DNA from: Streptomyces sp. f51
Lineage (GTDB): Bacteria; Actinomycetota; Actinomycetes; Streptomycetales; Streptomycetaceae
Assembly: GCF_037940415.1 (NCBI RefSeq)
Contig: NZ_CP149798.1
Location: forward strand, 806,001-870,000
DNA length: 64,000 nucleotides
Direction: 5' to 3'
The position numbers were made by a program, and so were the translations under genes. The notes under the pieces are model-generated. The model worked only from the letters and a program-made list of their open reading frames with translations. It ran no database searches and was not told the DNA's origin. Positions 33,208-41,849 of this stretch are shown in pieces (position 1 is the stretch's first letter; each line of letters starts with the position of its first letter).

Positions 33208-35091
33208 CTACGGCCTGGCCGACGGGCCCTGGGCGAACGGCGCGAGGAAGTCCTTCACCGGCAGGGCGTGGTCGACGATGCGGGTGTCGCCGATCCAGCC
33301 GTAGAAGCCCTGTCCGAAGCTCTCGTCGAACTGGGTGGCGCCGATGACGAAGGGCTTGCCGAGCGTCGCGATCCCGGTGGACGGCTGCGTGGGGTTGCGG
33401 GCGATCTTCGAGCCGTCCACGTACAGGACGGTACGGCGGCCGTCGTTGACGACGGCGACATGGGTCCAGCGGCCCACCGGCAGGGCGTGGCTCCACAACG
33501 TCGGGTCGGCGTCCTGCCGCGCCGGGTAGACGACGAACTGGAGGAAGCGCTCCGGCGACAGGTTGAGGCTGCACGTGGGCTCCAGCGGGGACCAGCCGGT
33601 CGTCTTCCCGGCGTCGCCGTTGCGTCCCTCCCAGCTCAGGACGCCCATCCAGGCGTGGTCGCCCTCGAAGGGATCGGGCAGCCTGATGAAGGTCTCGATG
33701 GTGTAGCCCCGGGTGAACTTCGCGCTGTTGAGCGCGGCTTGGGCGCTCGTCGAGAGGACGGCGCCGCGGTCCGGACCCTTTCCGCCGTCGAAGTGGAGGC
33801 TGGCGTGGGCGGGCTGGCCCGGATGGTGGTCCGCCGACCAGGTCAGGACGTCGGGGCCGCTCGCGTGGAGCCGGCTCGCGGTGAGGTCGTTCCCGTTGCC
33901 CGTGAGATCGCGGACGACCGTGCCGTCCGTGACCGGAGCGCCCGGGCTCGTGCCGGAGCCGTCGAAGCGCCAGTAGGCGACGGTGCCGCGCGGCATCACG
34001 GCCGAGGCGGGTCGCGGCTTCGGCGGGACGACGGGCGCGAAACCCGCGAAGCGCTCGTCGAAGTCGATCCGCAGGCCGAACCGGTCGACGGGACCGGTCA
34101 GTTCGATCGTCTCGGCCTCCAGGGGAGTCCGCTTCTCGGGGTCCCGGGCGAGGAACCACGGCGCGAACGTCTCGACGTCGATGACGCCCCGTGCCAGGTC
34201 GAAGGAGTAGGTGCGGATCATTCCGGCACCCCCGTAGTAGCGGTCCTGGTAGTTGGTGATGTGGACGTGGACATCGTTGTCGTGGTCGTTGGTCAGGACC
34301 GTGCGCCCCGGTGGCCAGTAGTGTCCGCCGAGGGCGAGGAAGATCTGGTCGTTGCCGCGCACGAGCCCGTTCCACAGGCGTTCGCCGTTGTCGGACAGCC
34401 GGGCCTTGCCGTCGTCGTCGGACCAGGCGATGTCGTGTGTGGTGAGGACGGCGGGAAGGGTCGGGTGGGCGTCCAGGACACCCTGGGCCCAGCGCAGCCC
34501 CTTGTCCGACACCCGCCAGTCCAGGGCGAGCACCAGCCACTCCCGGCCGGCGGCGCGCAGTACGTGGCAGCTGTTGTAGCCGTCGGGAGAGGCGCCGCGG
34601 AAGGTGGGCATGGAGGCGTAGCGCTCGGGGCCGAACGCGGCGAGGTAGGCGCTGTCTCCGCGCTGGTCGTCGGTGGACGACGGGATGTCGTGGTTCCCGG
34701 CCAGGACGCTGTACGGGACCTTGCCGTGCAGGGTGCGGAAGGTGTCGGCGGCGCGCGAGATCTCGTCCCGGGTGCCGTGTTCGGTGACATCACCGAGGTG
34801 CGTCATGAAGGCGATGTTCGCCTCGGCGCGCTCCGCCACGAGATACCGGAAGGTCTCCCGCAGCGGCGCCGGGTCCGCGCTGTCGGCGTCGAAGAGGTAC
34901 TGCGTGTCGGGGAGCACGGCCAGCGCGAAGCGCGGGCTCTCGGTGTCGAACCGGCCCCCATGGCCGGTGGTCGCGGCATGCGCCGGACCCGTCTCGAAGG
35001 CCGCGGTCGCCGCGCCGGCCGCGGGTACCGCGACCGCGGCGCGCAGCAACGCCCGTCTGTCCGGACCGTTCCGCTGTCCTGCCGTGCCCAT
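33208..35091 (-). CDS. Tat-exported metallophosphoesterase with LamG-like C-terminal domain
   Basis: 627 residues. An RR signal (DRRALLRAAVAVPAAGAA, cut near AHA) leads to a calcineurin-like phosphoesterase: FALAVLPDTQYLFDADS, MTHLGDVTEHGT, VLAGNHDIPSSTDD, THDIAW and ALGGHYWPPG. The last 230 residues form a concanavalin/LamG-like sheet (VAYWRFDGSG, FTRGYTIETFIRLPDP, VGRWTHVAVVNDGRRTVLYV), probably binding carbohydrate or the cell surface. The protein is secreted. Substrate unknown; phosphate scavenging or wall-polymer hydrolysis is possible. Confidence 0.9.
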   Translation of the reverse strand: MGTAGQRNGPDRRALLRAAVAVPAAGAATAAFETGPAHAATTGHGGRFDTESPRFALAVLPDTQYLFDADSADPAPLRETFRYLVAERAEANIAFMTHLGDVTEHGTRDEISRAADTFRTLHGKVPYSVLAGNHDIPSSTDDQRGDSAYLAAFGPERYASMPTFRGASPDGYNSCHVLRAAGREWLVLALDWRVSDKGLRWAQGVLDAHPTLPAVLTTHDIAWSDDDGKARLSDNGERLWNGLVRGNDQIFLALGGHYWPPGRTVLTNDHDNDVHVHITNYQDRYYGGAGMIRTYSFDLARGVIDVETFAPWFLARDPEKRTPLEAETIELTGPVDRFGLRIDFDERFAGFAPVVPPKPRPASAVMPRGTVAYWRFDGSGTSPGAPVTDGTVVRDLTGNGNDLTASRLHASGPDVLTWSADHHPGQPAHASLHFDGGKGPDRGAVLSTSAQAALNSAKFTRGYTIETFIRLPDPFEGDHAWMGVLSWEGRNGDAGKTTGWSPLEPTCSLNLSPERFLQFVVYPARQDADPTLWSHALPVGRWTHVAVVNDGRRTVLYVDGSKIARNPTQPSTGIATLGKPFVIGATQFDESFGQGFYGWIGDTRIVDHALPVKDFLAPFAQGPSARP

Positions 35092-35299
35092 CTGCCCTCC
35101 AGGTGAATGGAATCGAGGTCAGGAGGCAGGGTGGTGACCGGCCATGACAGGACGGTGGCAGCGAGCTGAACGAGGCATGGTGTTCGCCGCACGATCACCG
35201 CGCCACCGTCAGCCCGGGACCAGAACATGCCTATTTCACAAGGGAGTTGATAGAAAGGATCACCACCGTTCGTCCCCTCTCTCCCACAAGGAGCCCGAT

Positions 35300-35731
35300 G
35301 TGACCGTCACCGCCGACGACATCTACGCGCTGGCCCCCTACGCCAGGACCCTGGGGGTGCGCTTCACCGCCCTGTCCGCGGAGGGCGTGGACGCCGAACT
35401 CGACTTCGTGCCCGAACTGTCCACCGCGGGAGGGGGACTGCACGGGGGCGCGCTCATGGGCCTCGCCGATGTCGCCTCGGCGGTGTGCGCGGCGCTGAAC
35501 GGTCCCGTGGGCGCCGTTCCCGCCACCACCACCTCCACCACGCACTTCCTGCGACCCGTGCGCGAGGGCACCGCGTACGCGAAGGCCCGGGTACTGCGGG
35601 TGGGGCGTGACACGGCGGTCGTGGAGTGCGACATCGAGGACGAGCGGCACCGGCTCTGCACACGGGTCACCCAGACGGTGAGCGTCCGGGTGCCCGGCGG
35701 CGGGAATGTCACCGCTTCCGTTCCAGGATGA
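35300..35731 (+). CDS. PaaI/hot-dog thioesterase
   Basis: 143 residues from GTG 35300, which has AAGGAG at 35288-35293. The hot-dog signature GGGLHGGALMGLADVASAVC (HGG then the catalytic acid in the helix) and TSTTHFLRPVREGTAYAKA match the PaaI-like acyl-CoA thioesterases. Its last 23 bp overlap the end of the next gene on the other strand. Substrate: an acyl- or aryl-CoA, undetermined. Confidence 0.85.
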   Translation: MTVTADDIYALAPYARTLGVRFTALSAEGVDAELDFVPELSTAGGGLHGGALMGLADVASAVCAALNGPVGAVPATTTSTTHFLRPVREGTAYAKARVLRVGRDTAVVECDIEDERHRLCTRVTQTVSVRVPGGGNVTASVPG

Positions 35732-36044
35732 TCCGTTCTCCGTCCCACAGGAGCGTGTCTCCCGGCCCCGCCAGGATCGGCGTCTCGTCGCCGCGCCGGA
35801 TGACGTATCCGTCGGGTCCCGGGACGGCCCGGTAACCGTGCCGGAGGCACCAGCGCTGGGGGATGTCGATGAACATCGTCCAGGTGATGGTGATGCGGCC
35901 GGGGTCGGCCGCCTCGCGGTTGCCGACCATGCGCCGGAACAGCCGCGCCGATCTCAGGAGCGCCCGCCGGTCGCGCTTCCACACCGGCAGACCGGATGCT
36001 TCGCCCTCGTAGTCCCGGGCGAGGTCGAGCAACGTCCCACTCAC
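35709..36044 (-). CDS. small protein of unknown function
   Basis: 111 residues (from the ATG at 36044). I do not recognise the family. It begins MSGTLLDLARDYEGEASGLP and is Arg-rich in the middle (WKRDRRALLRSARLFRRMVG); the second half is a beta-rich stretch with CLRHGYRAVPGPDGYVIRRG. There is no signal peptide or membrane helix. The composition looks coding, and the stop overlaps the thioesterase stop by 23 bp. Transcription toward the thioesterase is convergent. A conserved actinobacterial protein is likely; role unknown. Confidence 0.65.
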   Translation of the reverse strand: MSGTLLDLARDYEGEASGLPVWKRDRRALLRSARLFRRMVGNREAADPGRITITWTMFIDIPQRWCLRHGYRAVPGPDGYVIRRGDETPILAGPGDTLLWDGERIILERKR

Positions 36045-36769
36045 GGCGCCCTTTTCTCACGTCGATGACCGGAGTGCCCGGCGAACGGACGGGCCGGCGC
36101 TTCGGGGTTCACCCTGGCCGGTCGTCGGGGCGTTCGTCGGCAGCCCGCCCCGTGAGGCGGACTTGTCCTTACCCATGCTTCAACGTGGGGCATCGTCCGG
36201 GGACACGCCCGGAGCGAGGAATCGTCGTACGGCCTTCGACGGTCCGTGGCACGGAGACAACAACACTCGCTGGGGACACACCCGTTGCCCCCTGCCACCG
36301 CTTGGTCCCGGGGTCGGACGCGTGATCCACGGCAGGTCCGGACAGCAGCACGCCCCACCCGGGGTTCCACGTCGGGTGGGGCGTCAGCAGCATCCCCGAC
36401 TGGTAGTCGTTGAACGCTTGATGGGATCAGCGTAACGGCGGCCACTGACAACGACGGTGACGGCCGCGGGGCGCCCGGGCGGCGCCGCACCGGCGGCGCT
36501 CGTAACGGCGGCGCTCATGCCGGAGGTGCTCGCGCGGGCGGCGCTCATGCGGGGCGGCTTCGCCTCGGATCCGGCAGGCGTCGGGCCGGTCCCCGTCGGG
36601 CCGCGCCACTCCCCGTCAGGCCGCGCCCGCCGTCGCCGGACGGCACAGGACCACTCCGTCCCCGCCAGGCGGGACACCCATCGGCGGACGGTCCGCGAAG
36701 GATCTCCCCGGCCGCCCCCTGAGGCTCGTCACGAACCTCAAGGGAGCCGGGGTCCCACAGGTCGGAACG
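36045..36769. other. 725-bp gene-poor interval
   Basis: No convincing coding frame: the ORFs here are low-complexity and lack ribosome binding sites. The left half has a perfect stem-loop at 36351-36383. Around 36488-36560 the pattern GGCGGCGCTC(GTAAC/ATGC) recurs three times as an imperfect repeat. It may hold a decayed gene or a non-coding RNA. Bounded by convergently facing ends of the upstream genes and the thioesterase stop at 36770. Confidence 0.5.
36351..36383. terminator. perfect 10-bp stem-loop in the 36-kb interval
   Basis: CGCCCCACCC at 36351-36360 pairs with GGGTGGGGCG at 36374-36383 across a 13-base loop. There is no T-tract on either side. A free-standing terminator or part of a structured RNA; no adjacent stop codon explains it. 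Confidence 0.4.
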
Positions 36770-37222
36770 TCAGCCGTTCGGGCGGAGGGTCCAGATGACC
36801 GTCATCTCGCCGGTCACCGCGCCGTCACCGCGCTGGATGGCGATGGTGACGGGAAACTCGGGGCGCTGCCCGGCGTCCAGCTCCGCGACGACGTCGGCGG
36901 CGGGGCGCCCGAGGGTGGCGGTGGCCGTGACGGGACCCATCGCGAGCTTCTTGTACGCGATCTCGGCGCTGACCGCGAGCGGCACCGCGCGGGAGAGCTG
37001 GTCCCCGAAGGCGGCGAGCACGATGGCCCCGCTCGCCGACTCCCCCAGCGTGAACATGGCTCCGGCGTGCGGTCCGCCGACGTGGTTGTGGAAGTCGCCC
37101 TGGTCCGGGAGCGCCACGACGGCCTTCTCCGGAGTGGTCTCCACGAACTCGAGATTCAGGGTCCGCGCCATCGGCACGGTCGCGGCGAGCATCTCGCCGA
37201 TGGTCATCTGGTCTGCGCTCAT
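36770..37222 (-). CDS. DUF4442/YiiD-type hot-dog thioesterase
   Basis: 150 residues from the ATG at 37222. The hot-dog core is VVALPDQGDFHNHVGGPHAG, then AMFTLGESASGAIVLAAFGD, followed by AVPLAVSAEIAYKKLAMGPV. The family is grouped with PaaI-like thioesterases. Single gene, flanked by the gene-poor gap and the promoter of the tandem paralogs. Substrate unknown; no partner gene nearby. Confidence 0.82.
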   Translation of the reverse strand: MSADQMTIGEMLAATVPMARTLNLEFVETTPEKAVVALPDQGDFHNHVGGPHAGAMFTLGESASGAIVLAAFGDQLSRAVPLAVSAEIAYKKLAMGPVTATATLGRPAADVVAELDAGQRPEFPVTIAIQRGDGAVTGEMTVIWTLRPNG

Positions 37223-37377
37223 ACCGCGATGTTACCCACGGGTAGGAAAATTTGGCCAGACCTGTCCCTCCGGCATCCGCACCAAAAGGCACCGGAAGCC
37301 CCCAGAAGGGCACCGGAAGACATCGTCGCCGAATACGGAGACACACTCCGGTACAGGCCTGACGAAACGCGGTGACA

Positions 37378-37387
37378 GAAACGTTTC
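37378..37387. promoter_or_regulatory. GAAACGTTTC palindrome before the first Pro/Gln-rich gene
   Basis: A perfect 10-bp palindrome with a central CG lies 25 bp before the ATG at 37413, the only one in this intergenic space. Such cores are typical of LacI-type and related operators. No such regulator is next to it. The A/T content locally is higher than the surroundings. Confidence 0.35.
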
Positions 37388-37412
37388 ACAAGCGCCCCTA
37401 ACGTGACTGCCC

Positions 37413-38465
37413 ATGTGGCCAGGAGAGCAGCCGCCCGGAGGCGAGCAGAACCCGCCGGGACAGATCCCGCAGGGGCAGAACCCGTACCAGCAGCCGGGGT
37501 ACCAGCAGCCGAACCCCTATCGGCAGCCCGGATACCAGCAGACCCCGCCCCCGCAGCCGGGACAGCCCGGCCCGTACGGACCGGCGCCGGGGCAGCACCA
37601 ATGGGGCGCGGCCTCCCCCGCGGGCGCGCCCGAGCCGCCGCGGGACAACGGGAACCGGACGAAGGTGATCGCCGTCGTGGCGGCCACCGCCGTGGTCGTG
37701 GCCGCCGGGGTGACCGGTGCCCTGCTGCTCGGAGGCGACAGGAACGACCGTGCGGACGGCGGCGACAAGGGAACGGGCCCGAACGCCTCCGCGAGCGCTC
37801 CCAAGAGCCCGAGCTCCTCGCCCTCCGACGGTGACGCGCGCGGAGGGGCCGGTGAGCGGCCGACCGTTCCCGGCTGGAAGGTCGTCGTCAATCCCAAGTG
37901 GGGCACGGCCTTCGACGTGCCCGCGGACTGGGAGGTGGCATCGCCCGGCACGTCGACCGGGTTCGAGCGGCACGACGCGAAGGCCGGCGACAAGCCGTTG
38001 ATCATGATGTCGGCGCCCGCCTACTTCAAGTCCAAGTGGTGCAGCTCCGACGAGGACAAGGACGGCCGTACGGAGGACACCGCGCTCGGCGTCGCGGGCA
38101 CCAAGGGCGCGAGCGGGGCGAGGAGCACCGACGAGGTCGCCGTGAACCAGGTCGCCTGGTGGGTGTACGGCGGCTACACGCAGCCGGACAAGAAGAGCCT
38201 GACCTTCGACAAGAAGTCCCGGCCCTACACCACGCGTTCGGGCATCACCGGAAGCGTCGCCTGGGCCCGGTCGAGGAACACGCCCCAGAAGGGGAAGTGC
38301 GCGAGCGACGGCAAGGCGGTCACGTTCGGATTCAAGAACTCCGCAGGCGACTTCGTGGCGTGGAACCTCTACGGGGCCACTGGTGTGAAGGACGAGATAC
38401 CCGACGCGACCGTCCTGAGGATCCTGAGCACCGTACGGCTGCACGGCGACCCGACGGGATCCTGA
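37413..38465 (+). CDS. Pro/Gln-rich single-pass membrane protein, paralog A
   Basis: 350 residues. The N-terminal 80 residues are P/Q/G/Y repeats (QNPYQQPGYQQPNPYRQPGY). One membrane helix follows (TKVIAVVAATAVVVAAGVTG), then an S/P/D linker and a globular domain of about 220 residues beginning WKVVVNPKWGTAFDVPADWE with two or three cysteines (WCSSDEDKDG, KGKCASDGK). The C-terminal domain should face outside. It is closely similar to the next gene and ends with the same RLHGDPTGS. The proline-rich cytoplasmic tail may bind partner proteins. Family unknown to me; function not inferred. Confidence 0.8.
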   Translation: MWPGEQPPGGEQNPPGQIPQGQNPYQQPGYQQPNPYRQPGYQQTPPPQPGQPGPYGPAPGQHQWGAASPAGAPEPPRDNGNRTKVIAVVAATAVVVAAGVTGALLLGGDRNDRADGGDKGTGPNASASAPKSPSSSPSDGDARGGAGERPTVPGWKVVVNPKWGTAFDVPADWEVASPGTSTGFERHDAKAGDKPLIMMSAPAYFKSKWCSSDEDKDGRTEDTALGVAGTKGASGARSTDEVAVNQVAWWVYGGYTQPDKKSLTFDKKSRPYTTRSGITGSVAWARSRNTPQKGKCASDGKAVTFGFKNSAGDFVAWNLYGATGVKDEIPDATVLRILSTVRLHGDPTGS

Positions 38466-38624
38466 AACGGGGCGTCCGGCGCCAGGAGTCCGCCCGGCGA
38501 AGCGGTCTGACGAGACGTCAGGCCTGTGCGCGGCCGGGACCAATGGGACAAGTGGCCCGATGACACCGTCGTTTCGGGGACCGCCGTGGCACCGGGGTCA
38601 CAGGCCCCTCTATCGTTACCAGCC

Positions 38625-39680
38625 ATGTGGCCAGGACAGCAGCCGCCCGGGGGCGAGCAGAACCCGCAGGACCAGAACCCGTACCAGCAGCCGGGGTACC
38701 AGCAGCCGAATCCGTATCAGCAGCCCGGATACCAGCAGCCGGGGTACCCGCAGCAGCCGGGCCCGTACGGACAGCAGCCGGGGCAGCCGCAGTGGGGAGC
38801 GCCGTCGGATCCCCTCGGCATGCCCCAGGCTCCCGGCGGCAACGGTGGCAGCGGCGGTGGAGGCGGCAACAAGACGAAGATCACCGCGATCGTCGCGGCC
38901 CTGGTCGTCGTGATCGCCGCCGGGGTCACGGGATTCCTCGTCCTGGGCGGCAAGGGCAAGAACGACGACAAGGCCGGCGGCGACCCGTCCAAGTCTCCCA
39001 AGGCGTCGGCCTCCACGTCGGCGAGCGCGAGCGCGAGTGATGCCAACCCGCGCGGTGGCGACGACGAGAAGGCGACGATCGCCGGCTGGAAGGTCGTGGT
39101 GAACCCGAAGTGGGGCACCGCCTTCGACGTGCCGCCGGACTGGAGTGTCAGCACGCCCGGCACCTTCATAGGTTTCGAGGACGACAAGAAGGGCGACGGC
39201 TCCGCGCTCATCGGCATGTCCGCGCCCGCGTTCCTCAAGGAGAAGTGGTGCACCTCCGACGCGAACAAGGACGGCCGCACCGAGGACACCGCGCTCGCCG
39301 CCGCGGGCACCAAGGGCCAGAGCGGGGCCAAGAACACCCAGGACGTGGCACGCAATGACTCCGCGTGGTGGGTCTTCGGCGGCTACACCGACCAGAAGGA
39401 CGCTTCGAAGAAGCTGCTGAAGATCGGCAAGCCCGAGGCGTTCACCACCGCGTCCGGCATCGAGGGCAGCGTCGCGACGACGTACTCCAAGGGCGTCGTC
39501 AAGAAGGGCAAGTGCGACTCCGACGGCAAGGCGACCACCTTCGCCTTCAAGAACTCGGCGGGCGACTTCGTGTCCTGGACGCTCTACGCCGCCAAGGGCG
39601 TCTCGGAGGAGATCCCGGACGCGACGGTGAAGAAGATCCTCAGCACCGTACGGCTGCACGGCGACCCGACAGGTTCCTGA
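38625..39680 (+). CDS. Pro/Gln-rich single-pass membrane protein, paralog B
   Basis: 351 residues from the ATG at 38625. It keeps the layout of paralog A: repeats NPYQQPGYQQPNPYQQPGY, a helix TAIVAALVVVIAAGVTGFLV, a linker rich in S/A, then the domain WKVVVNPKWGTAFDVPPDWS with the KGKCDSDGK and RLHGDPTGS motifs. The two proteins are colinear and the DNA of the domains is similar, so a tandem duplication followed by divergence is clear. The 159 bp between them carry no gene. The extracytoplasmic domain has an even spread of charged residues and two conserved Cys pairs, perhaps disulfides. Confidence 0.82.
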   Translation: MWPGQQPPGGEQNPQDQNPYQQPGYQQPNPYQQPGYQQPGYPQQPGPYGQQPGQPQWGAPSDPLGMPQAPGGNGGSGGGGGNKTKITAIVAALVVVIAAGVTGFLVLGGKGKNDDKAGGDPSKSPKASASTSASASASDANPRGGDDEKATIAGWKVVVNPKWGTAFDVPPDWSVSTPGTFIGFEDDKKGDGSALIGMSAPAFLKEKWCTSDANKDGRTEDTALAAAGTKGQSGAKNTQDVARNDSAWWVFGGYTDQKDASKKLLKIGKPEAFTTASGIEGSVATTYSKGVVKKGKCDSDGKATTFAFKNSAGDFVSWTLYAAKGVSEEIPDATVKKILSTVRLHGDPTGS

Positions 39681-39909
39681 GCCTCAGCCGGAGCACGCGG
39701 TTCCGGGCCGCACCGGGGTCTCATCCCGGGGCGGCCGCGGGAGGCCGGCCGGCTACGGGGCGGAGCGTGCGCTTCCGGCCCTGCCGTCCGCGACAGCACG
39801 CCTCCCGCCGGGCCGGCGTGCCGGTGCGTGAGCCGGGCGGGCCGAGCGCCCGGAAGGGTCTTTGACCTCGGGTTTGGCAAGTCGGGCACCGGGCGGCCAT
39901 AGTCTCCCG

Positions 39910-41232
39910 GTGACCTCAGCCGCCGACCTCGCCCGACCCTCCCGCCGCCCCTCATGGGCGGGCCGGAACTACACCCTCCTGACCGCCGCCGCGGTCGTCA
40001 CCAACCTGGGCAGCCAGGGCGCGCTGATCGCCTCGGCGTTCGCGGTGCTCGGCGCGGGCGGCGACGGAGGCGACGTCGGCCTCGTGGCCGCGGCGCGCAC
40101 CTTGCCCCTGGTGCTGTTCCTGCTGATCGGCGGAGCGGTCGCGGACCGGCTGCCACGGCATCGGGTGATGGTCGCGGCCAACGCCCTCAACTGCGTGTCG
40201 CAGGCGGCGTTCGCCGTCCTGGTCCTCTCCGGCGAGGCACGGCTGTGGCACATGATGCTGCTGTCCGCGCTCGGCGGCACCGGGCAGGCCTTCTTCAACC
40301 CGGCCGCCGAGGGCATGCTGATGTCCTCCGTCCGCGGCGAGCAGGCGAGCCGCGCGTTCGCGATGTTCCGGATGGCGATGCAGGGCGCCGGCGTGGGCGG
40401 CGCGGCCCTGGGCGGTGCGCTGGTGGCCGTGATCGGACCGGGCTGGGTGCTCGCCGTGGACGCGGTGGCCTTCGCGGTCGCCGGCGCGCTGCGTGCCTTC
40501 CTCGACGTCAGCCACATACCCCCGCGCGAGCCCGGCGGCGGTCTGCTCGCCGATCTGCGCGACGGCTGGCACGAATTCGTCGGACGGCCCTGGCTGTGGA
40601 CGATCGTCGCGCAGTTCTCCGTGGTGGTCGCGGTCGTCGGGGCCGCCGACGCGGTCTACGGTCCTCTGGTCGCCCGGGACAGTCTGGGCGGGCCGGGCCC
40701 CTGGGGTCTGGCGCTCGGTGCCTTCGGCGCCGGGACCGTGGGCGGCGCACTGCTCATGACCCGCTGGAAGCCCCGCCGTCTGCTGTTCGCCGGCACCCTG
40801 TGCGTCTTCCCGCTCGCGGCACCCGCGGCCGCGCTCGCGATCCCCCTGTCCGTCGGACCGCTGTACGCCGTGATGTTCGTCAGCGGTCTGGCGATCGAGG
40901 TGTTCGGCGTGTCGTGGATGACCGCGCTGCACCAGGAGATACCCGAGGACAAGCTCTCGCGGGTGTCCGCGTACGACTGGTTCGGGTCGATCGCGATGGT
41001 TCCGCTGGCCACGGCGCTGGCGGGTCCCGTGGAGCAGGCCTTCGGCCGCACGCCCGCGCTGTGGGGCTGTGCCACGCTCGTCGTCGTGGTCACGGCGGCG
41101 GTGCTGTGCGTTCCGGACGTACGGAATCTGACGCGGCGGTCCCGGGCGGTGGCACAGGGCACGCCCGCGACGGCGTCCGACGCCGGACGCGCCCCCGTCG
41201 GTACGGAGGAATCCACCGGCCGCCTCGGCTGA
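39910..41232 (+). CDS. MFS transporter
   Basis: 440 residues from the GTG at 39910; a TTG 48 bp upstream is less likely. About 12 membrane helices are seen, with the MFS motif A variant IGGAVADRLPRHRVMVAANA after helix 2, and an MFS_1-like second half (VFVSGLAIEVFGVSW reads as helix 10). The family exports drugs or metabolites by proton antiport. No regulator next to it. The stop at 41232 opens onto the minisatellite region. Confidence 0.85.
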   Translation: MTSAADLARPSRRPSWAGRNYTLLTAAAVVTNLGSQGALIASAFAVLGAGGDGGDVGLVAAARTLPLVLFLLIGGAVADRLPRHRVMVAANALNCVSQAAFAVLVLSGEARLWHMMLLSALGGTGQAFFNPAAEGMLMSSVRGEQASRAFAMFRMAMQGAGVGGAALGGALVAVIGPGWVLAVDAVAFAVAGALRAFLDVSHIPPREPGGGLLADLRDGWHEFVGRPWLWTIVAQFSVVVAVVGAADAVYGPLVARDSLGGPGPWGLALGAFGAGTVGGALLMTRWKPRRLLFAGTLCVFPLAAPAAALAIPLSVGPLYAVMFVSGLAIEVFGVSWMTALHQEIPEDKLSRVSAYDWFGSIAMVPLATALAGPVEQAFGRTPALWGCATLVVVVTAAVLCVPDVRNLTRRSRAVAQGTPATASDAGRAPVGTEESTGRLG

Positions 41233-41270
41233 CGGAACGGGCCCCTGACCGGGACGTGCTGGGCCACGAC

Positions 41271-41452
41271 GGGCTTTGCCGGTGCGGGCTGCCGTGCCGA
41301 CGCGGGCTGGATCGGGGCGGGCTGTGCCAGGGCGGGCTGAATCGGGGCGGGCTGTGCCGGGGCGGGCTGAATCGGCGCTGGCTTTGCTAGCGCAGGCTGA
41401 ATCGGGCCGGGCTGTGCCGGCACGGGCTGAATCGGGCCGGGCTGATCGGGCC
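41271..41452. repeat. minisatellite A: about 12 units of 15 bp (30-bp dimers)
   Basis: Alternating 15-bp units GGGCTGAATCGGGGC and GGGCTGTGCCGGGGC repeat from 41271, with one 18-bp and one 14-bp variant. Because 15 is a multiple of three, long ORFs are open on both strands (for instance Gln-Pro-Ala-Pro-Ile repeats on the minus strand), but none has a start site or codon use that supports a gene. It lies between the ends of the convergent MFS and ROK genes. Confidence 0.9.
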
Positions 41453-41505
41453 GGGGCAAAGCGACGGCGCCTGGCGGAGCGCCGTCACAGTCGGTCGGAC
41501 GGCCG

Positions 41506-41849
41506 GCTCAGCCGGAACAGCCGGCCCGGTCGGCTCCGCCGGAACAGCCAGCCCGGCTGGCTCACTCGGAGCGGCCAGCCCGGTCGACTCAGTCAGAAAA
41601 GCCGCCCCGTCCGCTCAGCCGGAACAGCCAGCCTGGTCGACTCACTCGGAACAGCCGACCTGTCAGCTCAGCCGGAACAGCCAGCCCGGCTGGCTCACTC
41701 GGAGCCGCCGGCCCGGTCGGCTCAGTCAGAACAGCCGCCCCCGTCCGCTCAGTCGGCCCCGTCGGGCCTCATCGGCTCAGTCGGCCCCGTCGGGCCCCGT
41801 CGGCCGGGTCGGCCGGGTCGGCCCCTGCGGCCCCGTCGGCCCCTGCGGC
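41506..41849. repeat. minisatellite B: about 10 units of 26-28 bp ending at the ROK stop
   Basis: Units such as GCTCAGCCGGAACAGCCAGC (first 20 bases of a 27-bp unit) run from 41506, with 26-28-bp variants, then decay into GTCGGCCCC runs. Many units contain AGCCAGCCCGGCTGGCT-like inverted repeats. Each unit starts with GCTCAG, the same six bases found at the ROK stop codon (41848-41853), so expansion from the ROK 3' end is plausible. Unit lengths are not a multiple of three overall, so it is non-coding. Confidence 0.88.

Noticed and set aside
36163..36798. Short frames in the 36-kb gap (36163-36435 and 36457-36798)
   Set aside because: Composition is R/G/P-rich, with no ribosome binding site and no homology I can recall.
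40656..41459. Gln-Pro-Ala-Pro-Ile repeat protein on the minus strand over minisatellite A and the MFS 3' end
   Set aside because: It has only a TTG start, no ribosome binding site, and overlaps the MFS gene by 576 bp antisense. The frame is open because the repeat unit is 15 bp.
41271..41849. CRISPR array
   Set aside because: Units are contiguous and degenerate, with no unique spacers and no cas genes nearby.
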